Below, piece after piece: positions 52,549 to 60,975 of a stretch of 64,000 bases of DNA. The translations under genes and the position numbers were made by a program. A model generated the notes under the pieces. That model ran no database searches. It was not told where the DNA came from and was given only the letters and a program-made list of their open reading frames with translations. Position 1 is the first letter of the stretch, and the number at the start of each line of letters is the position of its first letter. Source of the DNA: a candidate division SR1 bacterium (GTDB taxonomy: Bacteria; Patescibacteriota; JACMRA01); NCBI GenBank assembly GCA_014377045.1, contig JACMQI010000036.1:1-64000 (forward strand), written 5' to 3'.

Positions 52549-52956
52549 ATTTTTTGTCTTTTATATTTAGTCTACTTTATATTAGATACATTGCAGAAAT
52601 AGTGGGGTTTTGTATAATTTATAAACAAACTTAGCTTCTATCGCTTACCTATTTAGTTTATTAGCTTTGCTATAAACATTAGAAAATATTTTAAATTATT
52701 TTTATTTGATTTGAGTTTCTTGTTTATCGTATAGACTATGATATGCATAAATCCTAGATTTGTCAATTATTCTAAAAAAGGCCTAAAATTAGGTATTTAG
52801 TATTTAAAAATTTATCAAAATCGCACTATAGCTAGAAATTAGACTATTTAGTATCAGAATATAATTATTGTATTTTTAAATAAGATTTAGATTTACTTTA
52901 AAAATAGTGGCTGTAAAATATAATTCTTTTCTAAGAATAACCTTGCCTACCAGAAA
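52549..52956. other. rny leader and intergenic region
   Basis: The rny promoter lies at 52738-52766; the roughly 180-nt transcribed leader (52549-52731) is AT-rich. I see no strong hairpin and no convincing open frame in it. Bases 52767-52956, 3' of the neighbouring gene, show nothing recognisable. Confidence 0.4.
52738..52766 (-). promoter_or_regulatory. distal promoter of rny
   Basis: TTGACA (52761-52766), 17-bp spacer, TATCAT (52738-52743) on the minus strand. Confidence 0.72.
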
Positions 52957-53712
52957 TTATTTTAAATCAATTTGCAAATTAGATTGCCTTGTTAATGAAT
53001 TTTCATTTTTAGTTAAAAACTCGTAATTGCTGCCGCTATTATCGCTAAAAATATAGATATAGTCAGTAGAAAACGCTTTTCTCTCTCTAAATTTTCGTTT
53101 AACAACTTTAACATTATCCTTGACCGTTGACTTTATAGCGGTGCTTAAAAATGGGATATTAGATTTATCTAATGAAGTTTGATCATAGCTTACGAGACAA
53201 ATACTTTTTTGGCCAGTCTGGCCACTAAGCATATCTGTATGATTTTCAAGACATAAAGAACGATTTAAATCAATTTCATCGAATAAAGTATAATCTAAAT
53301 CACCATAAAATTTTTTAGTTTTGTTATCGGTGCATTTCATCTGAAAATATACTTGATTTGGATTCAACAGCCCATTAAATAGCTCATCACCATCATCTTT
53401 AAAAGCTATTTTATAATCAAACTGATTTACAACAGATGAGGTAATTAGATTGCTTTGATAACTAATTTTCAAATTACTACACAAGTCATTTGTTATTTCA
53501 GTTTTTAAAATACTTAACGTGTCTACGGGCCAAGTAATGGAGTAGCTTTTTATTACTTCGAAGTATTTGGGTATCGAGTTTTGTAAAAATGTAAACGGTC
53601 TATACACATCTAAGGCTATTGTTTGAACAAAGAGTATACCCAAAATAAATAAAGCACATAAAATAATTCTAGCTTTAAAAAAATTTGTAAAATGTAAAAA
53701 TCTATTTGCCAT
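52957..53712 (-). CDS. membrane-anchored hypothetical protein
   Basis: A 251-residue protein with one N-terminal membrane helix (about 14-32) and an exported domain with four Cys (DLCSNL, MKCTD, SLCLEN, SICLVS). No family recognised. It follows a short membrane-helix frame (53723-53953) on the same strand and precedes rny, without clear operon links. Confidence 0.65.
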   Translation of the reverse strand: MANRFLHFTNFFKARIILCALFILGILFVQTIALDVYRPFTFLQNSIPKYFEVIKSYSITWPVDTLSILKTEITNDLCSNLKISYQSNLITSSVVNQFDYKIAFKDDGDELFNGLLNPNQVYFQMKCTDNKTKKFYGDLDYTLFDEIDLNRSLCLENHTDMLSGQTGQKSICLVSYDQTSLDKSNIPFLSTAIKSTVKDNVKVVKRKFRERKAFSTDYIYIFSDNSGSNYEFLTKNENSLTRQSNLQIDLK

Positions 53713-53722
53713 AAAATGAATC

Positions 53723-53953
53723 TTAATATGTTTGTATCAAAGACTTATAAAATATAAAACCTAAAAGAGTACCACCTAATATATAAATATTACAGATGGC
53801 AACAATGAAAACTTTTGTATTAAAATTACTCTGCGTCAATGAGTAAGCTGCTTGATAATATTTACAAACAATATCGGGTATATTGTCAAGCTCTTTTGAG
53901 GTTATCTTTGAGTTTTGTATGAGAAAAAGTACTGCTAGTTTTCCCTTTTTTGA
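53723..53953 (-). pseudogene. membrane-helix gene fragment without a proper start
   Basis: An uninterrupted 76-codon frame lacking ATG or GTG, with a protein-like end: KYYQAAYSLTQSNFN, then a membrane helix (KVFIVAICNIYILGGTLLGF) and YKSLIQTY. The only canonical start inside is TTG at 53839, which would leave 38 residues. It ends 10 bp before the next gene. Either a 5'-truncated relic or a small membrane protein from TTG. Confidence 0.35.
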
Positions 53954-54170
53954 TTAGAATCTATGGCTCTTTGTAATGTAATTTATTCATGTTGAAGTTA
54001 TAAAGTATAAAGATATACTATTTTTATAGCTAGTATCTACGCTAATTTGAATTTCATAACTATTTGGTCTCCATTTTTGCTCAAAAGTAATAAAGCCTCA
54101 CAAGTAAATTGACAAGTTAAAGATAAAAACTATGTATATAAACAACTTTTATTCTTTTAGATAAGAAATA
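53954..54170. other. intergenic region, nothing recognised
   Basis: AT-rich stretch between the membrane-helix fragment and the decayed glycosyltransferase. No frame, hairpin or promoter could be supported. Confidence 0.4.
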
Positions 54171-55442
54171 TTGCTTTTTACCTTTTTCTTAATTGCTTGG
54201 ATTTTGTTAGTTTTATGTATTTACACTTTTCAAAACATTTTAATTGAGGGCTGAGATGAATCAATCTATACTCAGCTTGAAGTCGAATTTGTCAGAAAAC
54301 CTGACTTTATTTTTTTATAATGGTGAGCCTTGACTCGAAAAACCTTTTTTAATAGGCTGATTACTATTATTATTCATTTTATTAGTCTATACAATACAAC
54401 TTTATTACGTACATTTTTCTCTCTTATTAGGGTTATTAACCTATATTTCGTTCATAAGATCACTAAAAATATACTTAATTTTGGCAGTGAACGCCGTAAA
54501 AATATTGTTAGCCTTTTGTCACCAATTTTTGTCACTTTAACGTACTTATTTTTAGAAAAATTTATTACTATCAATACCGACATAGTTCTATTTTTTGGTT
54601 TACTTGGATATTTTACTTATAAAGAAGTTTTTTGGGTAAAGTTGATATTTCTATGCTTTGCAGTATGGAGTAAATCCCTACTCGGCTTTTTGCCATATAT
54701 TGTAGATTTAGCAATTAGTTACAAGTAAAATTCGAATAAAAAATTCATTTTAGAAAACCTCATGCTGTTCGTTGGTGGCTTTATTTGGAATATTTAATAA
54801 AGACTTCCCTTGCTGCAAGTGTCTTGATACTGCTATATCTGTACTATACTTCATATCTAGCATTTAAATGCCATAAAAAATTTTATATTTATAAAAAAAT
54901 TAATCCTATTTTAATAGGTTTAGTTTTTTAGTCTTAGTCTCTGTATCTAAAAGTAAATTAGAGTGATATTTATTACCTGTCATATTTCTTGTTAGTCCCA
55001 TTATATCTATAATCTAGAGTAATACAAGCAAGTATATCATTTTGATTTTAGTTATTATTTTTGGGAGTTTTATTTTTGTAACGACTTTTACAAGTCCGAT
55101 CTATTCTCGTAATTCTCAAGATAATATAGAACTAATCAATATAGCTAAATGCATCTCACAATTGTCTCAAAAAAAATACTATATCAAAATATTGAAAATA
55201 TAAAAAATTATAATGCATTTAAAGTCTCGGACGGATCTATATCATCAATTTTTAGATACGGTAGAAATCTGGCATTTATCTATTATACTAAAAAAGAAAA
55301 AGCTAATTTTATTTATTCTAATTATCAAGGCAAATTAAATGAAAACAATATAAATATTATATCAAAAAATAACAGCCCCTTAATAATTGAAAATAATTTA
55401 ATTTTAAGTTTTTCAAACAATAATTATATAGTTGCAAAATAG
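54171..55442 (+). pseudogene. decayed GT39/ArnT-like membrane glycosyltransferase
   Basis: The frame from TTG 54171 encodes a membrane helix, then IEG*DESIYTQLEVEFVRKPD, which matches the GWDE(A)xYAxIxxEM motif of PMT/ArnT-type GT39 enzymes with a TGA (54252) where Trp is expected. Stops TAA 54318 and TGA 54324 follow in the same frame. The frame stays open to 54728 (INTDIVLFFGLLGYFTYKE, WSKSLLGFLPYIVDL), typical of the family's second half. It then continues by shifts into other frames (membrane helices near 54760-54910 and 55020-55080, stops at 54964 and 55015) and, past an A8 run at 55169-55176, into a final 90-codon soluble part. At least three shifts and five stops: inactive. Confidence 0.7.
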
Positions 55443-55490
55443 TTTTGATTGACATCTTGATCAAATGGTGAGATATTTTTGGTCATATCT

Positions 55491-56324
55491 ATGAAGTTAG
55501 TTATATATCTATTGATACCAGTTATCGTCATATCATCAGCGTTATTATCGTATAATTCATTGTTTTCTACAAAAATGAATTCGCAGCCAGAACTCAAAAA
55601 AATAAATACATTGTTAGGCGAATCTAAAATAAGTGTTATTAGTGACGAGGAGATGAGTATAACAGCAAGTATGCCAAGAATATCTATAACAAAGGAGGAA
55701 GCCCCTATCATACCAAAAATTGTACCAGATATTTTTAAAGCCTCAGAAAAGCCAAACACACCTTTTTTAATCTCACTTGAAACAAAAAAGCCAGTTATTT
55801 TTCTTGGCATTGATGATGGACTTGTTAAAAACCCAGAAGCTTTAGAGTTTTTTAAAAAACATAAGTGGCCAGTAACTCTTTTCCTCAATCAAATGTATTT
55901 TAAAGAAAATCCAGGTTATTTTAAGACTATTTTAGATAGTGGTGCAAATCTTGGAAATCACACCAACACCCATTTAAATCTTCTTAAGCTTAGCTATGAA
56001 CAGCAAAAAAGAGAAATTTGCGATGCTCAAAACGTATATAAAGACTCCTTCGGGATTACACCAAAGTTTTTTCGCCCTCCATATGGAAATTATAACGATA
56101 ACACATTAAAAGCTGCTAAATCTTGTGGGATTACTGCTGTCATAGGCTGGAAAGCACGTGTAGATGAAGGTAAAGTTTGGTATCAAGTAGGAGATAAACT
56201 AAATGCTGGTGAAATTATTTTAATGCATTTTAGACCACAAATTATGGATGATCTAAAAGCATTTGAAGCCGAAATAAATAGGCAGAAATTGACTGTTGAA
56301 GATTTAAACGAGTGGGTTAAGTAA
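55491..56324 (+). CDS. membrane-anchored polysaccharide deacetylase (NodB domain)
   Basis: A 277-residue protein with an N-terminal anchor (about 4-24) and a NodB homology domain: IFLGIDDG (catalytic and metal Asp), NHTNTHLNL (metal His pair), RPPYGNYN and a final ILMHFRP. Known members deacetylate peptidoglycan GlcNAc/MurNAc or chitin, often conferring lysozyme resistance. I chose the ATG at 55491 over a TTG 12 bp upstream. A TTGACA lies about 40 bp upstream. Protection of the cell's own wall from its numerous hydrolases is a plausible role; that is inference. Confidence 0.88.
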   Translation: MKLVIYLLIPVIVISSALLSYNSLFSTKMNSQPELKKINTLLGESKISVISDEEMSITASMPRISITKEEAPIIPKIVPDIFKASEKPNTPFLISLETKKPVIFLGIDDGLVKNPEALEFFKKHKWPVTLFLNQMYFKENPGYFKTILDSGANLGNHTNTHLNLLKLSYEQQKREICDAQNVYKDSFGITPKFFRPPYGNYNDNTLKAAKSCGITAVIGWKARVDEGKVWYQVGDKLNAGEIILMHFRPQIMDDLKAFEAEINRQKLTVEDLNEWVK

Positions 56325-56326
56325 AC

Positions 56327-58162
56327 TTAGTGAGCTGAAACGTTTTCCAGCTTTTCTTTTTTTGGATTTGGTAGTCCAAACGACATTAGGAAAGATAATA
56401 ATATAAATACTCCAGTATACATAATTGCTACTTTACTTCCATCAGTTATACTTTTTTTGACCTCATTAGAAATTTCTAATTCAGTTTTTCGATAAGATTT
56501 TAAGAATATAGCTTGAGCATTCTGTTCTGATATTATTTTTCTTTGTGTTTTAGCACTCTCTACAATACCTTTAATTGCATTTTTATTGTTTGGCTCATCT
56601 ACTACTTCCTGATCACTTTTAGCAGTGGTTGTACCTGCATTAACCTCACCATCATCAATTGATTTAATAATAACATTCTTTGCTTGTACTCCTATATTTT
56701 TATTGTTATTTAAATTCTCTTTTAATGATGATCCAAGAGTAGAGATAAATGCAGCACCAATAAGAGCTACTCCAAACGAACGACCTACTTCACGTATAGT
56801 ACCATTAATCCCACTGGCAACACCTGCAAGGCTAACATCAACAGAAGATAGCACAAGATTATTTATTTGAGCTATCATTAATCCAAATCCTGTACCAAAT
56901 AGTAAAAGTGAAGGAACAAATGTCCACACTGTGGCATCTGGTTTAAACTCGGTATACATTAATGCAGTACCAACTAAAGTTAGCAAAATTCCACATTGTA
57001 CAATATTTTTGGAACCAAACCTGGGACTAAATTTAGCTGAAAGTGGAGCCATCATGAATGTCATTATTGAAAGAGGAATCAAAGCTAGACCTGCACCTAG
57101 AGAGTCAAGCTGGATTACAGTAAGATAGAAAAATACTACTCCATAGGTAATAATACCAGTGAACCCAGAAAACAGTGTAGTTTGAGTAGCAATTCCAAAA
57201 CTAAACGTTGGATTTTTGAAGATTTCTACTCTAATCATTGGCTCTTTTCCTGATTTTTCTACTTGAAGCTCCCAAAATACAAAAGCAATCAACAATAAAA
57301 TACCTAATACTATAAGATATGGAGTAATAGAAAGACCTAATAAATTATATGTATGACCAAATATTTCAAATGCTTTTTTAGCACCAAACCATCCATATGT
57401 TGATGATTCTATAATACCGTATACTATCGAAGTTAAACCTACAGATGATAATATAACACCTGGCAAATCTAAATTAACTTTTTCATTTGATTTGATATGA
57501 AAGTCTTTGATAACTCTGGACCCAATAAGTAAAAAGAGAACAATTATTACATTTATACCAAAAGCCCATCTCCATCCTGAAAAATGGTTAAAGTAGTTAC
57601 TAATTGTGGGATTAAACTTAAAAATATTCGCTAAAAATTCACTAATATTTGCTCCATATTTTGCTAAGAAACCTCCTATGATAGGTCCAAAAGCACTTGC
57701 ACCACCTGCAGTAGCACCAAAGATAGCAAAAGCTGTTCCTCTGTCACGCCCTTCGTAGTTTGAGACAAGCAATGCAGAAGCTGCAGGGGTCATAAGAGCA
57801 GCGCCTACACCTTCAATCAAAGACCAACCTAGTAGCAGTATTCCAACATTTGGTGAGATAGTAGTTAAAAAAGACCCAACAGCAAATAATACAGCACCTA
57901 GCCTAAACATTTTTTTACGACCAAAAAGATCCCCTAGCCTACCACCAAAAATGGTAAGTGCAGCTATAACAAGAGAGTAACTGGTAAAAGCCCACTGAAT
58001 AGTTTTAAGATCAGTTCCTAGGTCATTTATAATGCTTTTTTGTGATACGTTCAAAACAGTTCCGTCGATGACTATAATAGCCAAAGAAAGAGCAATGATA
58101 AACATTGGTAGCCATTTTTGAAATTTGGATTGAGATACTTGATTTTCTGGTATTTTTGACAT
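56327..58162 (-). CDS. MFS multidrug exporter, DHA2 (14-helix) family
   Basis: A 611-residue transporter with about 14 membrane helices. Motifs: IVIDGTVLNVSQ (DHA2 helix 1), WAFTSYSLV, GGRLGDLFGRKK (motif A) and GPIIGGFLAKY (motif C, antiporter type). A soluble loop of about 75 residues near the C-terminus (about 490-560) precedes the last helix and is unusual in length. Relatives (EmrB/QacA/LfrA) export drugs or lipophilic compounds with protons. It has its own promoter. Confidence 0.9.
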   Translation of the reverse strand: MSKIPENQVSQSKFQKWLPMFIIALSLAIIVIDGTVLNVSQKSIINDLGTDLKTIQWAFTSYSLVIAALTIFGGRLGDLFGRKKMFRLGAVLFAVGSFLTTISPNVGILLLGWSLIEGVGAALMTPAASALLVSNYEGRDRGTAFAIFGATAGGASAFGPIIGGFLAKYGANISEFLANIFKFNPTISNYFNHFSGWRWAFGINVIIVLFLLIGSRVIKDFHIKSNEKVNLDLPGVILSSVGLTSIVYGIIESSTYGWFGAKKAFEIFGHTYNLLGLSITPYLIVLGILLLIAFVFWELQVEKSGKEPMIRVEIFKNPTFSFGIATQTTLFSGFTGIITYGVVFFYLTVIQLDSLGAGLALIPLSIMTFMMAPLSAKFSPRFGSKNIVQCGILLTLVGTALMYTEFKPDATVWTFVPSLLLFGTGFGLMIAQINNLVLSSVDVSLAGVASGINGTIREVGRSFGVALIGAAFISTLGSSLKENLNNNKNIGVQAKNVIIKSIDDGEVNAGTTTAKSDQEVVDEPNNKNAIKGIVESAKTQRKIISEQNAQAIFLKSYRKTELEISNEVKKSITDGSKVAIMYTGVFILLSFLMSFGLPNPKKEKLENVSAH

Positions 58163-58185
58163 ATTTATTGAATTGTACTTTATGC

Positions 58186-58215
58186 ATTTTAAGACTAGTT
58201 TTAAGTTGTAGTCAA
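58186..58215 (-). promoter_or_regulatory. promoter of the MFS exporter gene
   Basis: TTGACT (58210-58215), 18-bp spacer, TAAAAT (58186-58191). Confidence 0.6.
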
Positions 58216-58223
58216 CCGCTATT

Positions 58224-59192
58224 CTACTTTATTAAACCGTTTTCCCTTATAATAGAAACAAAATCAGCTTTAATAGGTAATGAAATATGACTCTCGTTTA
58301 CATACGTTATAAGACTCACCAACCCTCTATTTGGGCAATCGGTTATCTTTTGTACTAAAATATTTGTAGATTCTTTTTCTTCTGATTTTTCACCGCATTT
58401 ATTTATTTGTGCTACATTTGTAAGCGTATTCTGCCCACTCAATACTATGCCCGAAACCGGAGTAGTGAGATTTCCCCCTTCATATGGAACAAATATATCT
58501 TTTTTACCTAAAATATAAATTGAATTAGTAGGCAAAAATTTGCACTGCTCGGCCTGGTTAGTCAATAATGATGCAACAATAGATAACATATTTCTAACCA
58601 ATCCATCATTTTCACATGCTATAGTCTGCACCATAAACCCACCGCTTGAGACACCAATTAAAGTTGTGTTATCTTTTCCTACCCCATACTGGCTTTGCAG
58701 AGACTGAACAAGCTCATTTATAAAACCGATATCATCTACCTCTTCGTTACTTACTCTAATATCGTTCCATCTTTCGCCAATACTGTCTGGATAAGCAATT
58801 ATAGTATTATTATCTGATACTAGATCACTTAATCGCAAAATTTTTTGTAATTTTTCTCCACTACTACCACTTTCATGCAAAGCAACGATTATATTTTTAA
58901 CATTAGTTTTATCGACTGGTTTTTCAAGTATATACATACGGTCTTTTGCACCAGTTTTTAGAATTAATACCTCTGTACTTGAAGTCTTTTTATCAACTTC
59001 TGGTAACTCTACTATTTCTCCAGGCTTAATTTTAGAATTATCAAGAATAGATTCTTTTTTTTCTGTTATTATCTCATTTTGTAGCTGTAAACCACGATCT
59101 TTTGATTTTCTGTCCAAAGTGTTCCAAATACCAATAAGAGTGAGAAATATTAGAAAACAAACTCCAATAATAAATAATACTTTTTTGTTCAT
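58224..59192 (-). CDS. secreted/anchored LpqC-like esterase (PHB-depolymerase fold)
   Basis: A 322-residue alpha/beta hydrolase with an N-terminal membrane anchor (about 5-22). Catalytic elements: oxyanion HESGSSGE, nucleophile in IGVSSGGFM (GxSxG), Asp in ILGKKDIFVPYEGG, His in NESHISLP. LpqC-type proteins are often annotated as polyhydroxybutyrate depolymerases but more likely hydrolyse feruloyl or other esters. Substrate unknown. It is transcribed from a near-leaderless promoter and may continue into the MFS gene, although a promoter lies between. Confidence 0.82.
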   Translation of the reverse strand: MNKKVLFIIGVCFLIFLTLIGIWNTLDRKSKDRGLQLQNEIITEKKESILDNSKIKPGEIVELPEVDKKTSSTEVLILKTGAKDRMYILEKPVDKTNVKNIIVALHESGSSGEKLQKILRLSDLVSDNNTIIAYPDSIGERWNDIRVSNEEVDDIGFINELVQSLQSQYGVGKDNTTLIGVSSGGFMVQTIACENDGLVRNMLSIVASLLTNQAEQCKFLPTNSIYILGKKDIFVPYEGGNLTTPVSGIVLSGQNTLTNVAQINKCGEKSEEKESTNILVQKITDCPNRGLVSLITYVNESHISLPIKADFVSIIRENGLIK

Positions 59193-59569
59193 ATTTATTT
59201 AGTATTTTCGATTATAGAATTAGCGTCAACTCAAATTTTATACATTATTCATTTTCTATGTACACAAATACAAATATATTTAAACTACTAGCAAATCCAA
59301 AATTGCTATTAATTTTACTATTTTACCCATATTTAGCAGGACAACAATCTCGGCTAGCTACATTTTATTTGATCTATAGAATGAGCGATTAAATCAAATA
59401 CAAGTATGATTTTGGAGAATGAAAATAACATGAAGATTAAATTGATAGTTAATGTGCTGAATAGAAATGTACTTGCTTAAAATGTTTTTATATGTTATGC
59501 CTATTGTAGTAGATTTTACTAATCGTACAGTCTCTGTAACAAATAACTTGTATTATTTTCTAGGAGAAA
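59193..59569. other. intergenic region with a possible 44-residue frame
   Basis: After the esterase promoter there is one short plus-strand frame, 59258-59392 (MYTNTNIFKLLANPKLLL and following; one hydrophobic helix). It has no clear promoter or ribosome-binding site, so I do not call it a gene. The rest is AT-rich without recognisable structure. Confidence 0.35.
59201..59229 (-). promoter_or_regulatory. near-leaderless promoter of the esterase gene
   Basis: TTGACG (59224-59229), 17-bp spacer, AATACT (59201-59206), eight bases, then ATG at 59192. Confidence 0.55.
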
Positions 59570-60142
59570 ATGATGTCTAATGCACTTGCTGTGAATATTT
59601 ATGATTACGTCCGGTTAATGGGTAGTGATATTTCAGAAGCAACTAAAGTTGCTGAAAAAAAAGTATCAGACCCTTGGATTACTTATATGAACGTTTTATC
59701 GGCTTTTGGTTTTCGCAACTGGATCAATGATTTAGAAGGTAATTTATCAATTAATTTTGAAAATTCACCAGTATTTGACTTGTCTAGTTTAAAAACTAAT
59801 GCTACTGAAATAATTGTAAGTGGAGGTCTTAGTGAGACACCCTTTAAAGTCTCAGTGCTTTATAAAGAATTCGGATTATATGATGAGTCTTTAGTTGGCC
59901 TAAATGAAGAGTTCGTTACAAATCCGCATCACTTCTATGTTTTAATGGACGTGATTGAAGTAGGAGAAGGAAGCATTTCTAAACCGATAGCTTTCTTACG
60001 ACATGATCAAGAAGTAAACAATCTTTCTGCTTATAAACAGGATAATGAGTATTTAATACCATTTGATATTTTTAATAAGGAGTTGATTGAACTATCATCT
60101 TATCTGCAATGTTTCGATGCAGACAGAATTTTACTAGTGTAA
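59570..60142 (+). CDS. hypothetical cytoplasmic protein
   Basis: A 190-residue soluble protein, acidic, without signal peptide or membrane helix. No family recognised. It has one of the few good Shine-Dalgarno sequences in the window (AGGAGA, 5 nt before ATG), which suggests a different expression style or an acquired gene. A long-loop terminator follows. Confidence 0.65.
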   Translation: MMSNALAVNIYDYVRLMGSDISEATKVAEKKVSDPWITYMNVLSAFGFRNWINDLEGNLSINFENSPVFDLSSLKTNATEIIVSGGLSETPFKVSVLYKEFGLYDESLVGLNEEFVTNPHHFYVLMDVIEVGEGSISKPIAFLRHDQEVNNLSAYKQDNEYLIPFDIFNKELIELSSYLQCFDADRILLV

Positions 60143-60161
60143 TCAAATAATTATTTGTTCT

Positions 60162-60206
60162 GGGAGGTGTTCTATACTTTATAAGTTTTAGACCCTCCCT
60201 ATTTTT
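60162..60206 (+). terminator. possible intrinsic terminator
   Basis: GGGAGG (60162-60167) / CCTCCC (60194-60199) with a 26-nt loop, followed by TATTTTTA. Confidence 0.5.
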
Positions 60207-60234
60207 ACGAATACATACTGATAGTAATTATAAT

Positions 60235-60263
60235 TTGCAGTAATATATAAACTAGGTTATAAT
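60235..60263 (+). promoter_or_regulatory. promoter of the Excalibur-domain gene
   Basis: TTGCAG (60235-60240), 17-bp spacer, TATAAT (60258-60263). The ATG is at 60303. Confidence 0.65.
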
Positions 60264-60302
60264 GTACTTAATCTATAAAATAAAAATAAATAACCAAAAT
60301 TT

Positions 60303-60971
60303 ATGAAAAGCAAAATTAGCTGGTTTAAGATATTATTAGGAATATTATTTTTCTGGTTTACTGTACCCTATTTAATAATCAAATATACTAAGAACAAAAA
60401 GCTCAAAGCTGGATTAGTAACAGGATGGGTATTACTACTACTCCTTAGCGTAGGATTAAATGCTAGCCCTGCTAAAAATCAATCTACTACCGTACCAAAA
60501 AATGTTGCTGGAGTAAATGAAAAAAAGATAACTGAAGATGAGAATGTCAAAAAAGAAGCCCTGAAACAGCAAGAAATATCACATAAAAAAGCTAACGAAA
60601 CCGAATTACAAGAGGTAAAGCAGGAAGCTGTAAAAAAGGTATTAGATGAAAAACAAAAAGAAGAAATAGCAAGAGCAGAACAAACAAAAAAGACTAACGA
60701 GGAAGCTGATAATCAGCAAGCTCTAGAAAACGAGCAAAAAGACCAGGAAAAGGAAAATATTCAAGCGGAGCAGGAAAAAAATAATATATCAAGTAAATCA
60801 AACTCGAGCGTGAGTAATAATGATTGCAATCCTTCTTACCCTACACTTTGTATTCCAACAAATTCACCTGATTTAGATTGTAAAGATATTCCACAAAAAA
60901 GATTTCCAGTGTTACAACCTGACAGGCATGGTCTTGATCGAGATAAAGATGGTATAGGATGTGAAAAATGA
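60303..60971 (+). CDS. membrane protein with Excalibur calcium-binding domain
   Basis: A 222-residue protein: two membrane segments (about 5-25 and 35-55), an E/K/Q-rich coiled coil (about 75-165), a Ser/Asn linker, and a C-terminal Excalibur domain (DLDCKDIPQKRFPVLQP, then DRDKDGIGCE with the DxDxDGxxCE calcium loop). Excalibur domains occur in surface proteins and near nuclease domains. It is convergent with the phosphohexomutase gene, 4 bp apart. Confidence 0.82.
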   Translation: MKSKISWFKILLGILFFWFTVPYLIIKYTKNKKLKAGLVTGWVLLLLLSVGLNASPAKNQSTTVPKNVAGVNEKKITEDENVKKEALKQQEISHKKANETELQEVKQEAVKKVLDEKQKEEIARAEQTKKTNEEADNQQALENEQKDQEKENIQAEQEKNNISSKSNSSVSNNDCNPSYPTLCIPTNSPDLDCKDIPQKRFPVLQPDRHGLDRDKDGIGCEK

Positions 60972-60975
60972 TTTA

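Noticed and set aside
54252-54254. TGA in place of a conserved Trp or Gly, as in recoded Patescibacteria
   Set aside because: RF2 with its SPF motif is present, intact genes (for example those ending at 4244 and 23467) terminate at TGA, and the same region has TAA stops and frameshifts. Decay explains it better than code change.
59258-59392. 44-residue plus-strand frame with one hydrophobic helix
   Set aside because: It has an ATG but no convincing promoter or ribosome-binding site, and chance is likely in AT-rich sequence. It is recorded only in the gap description.
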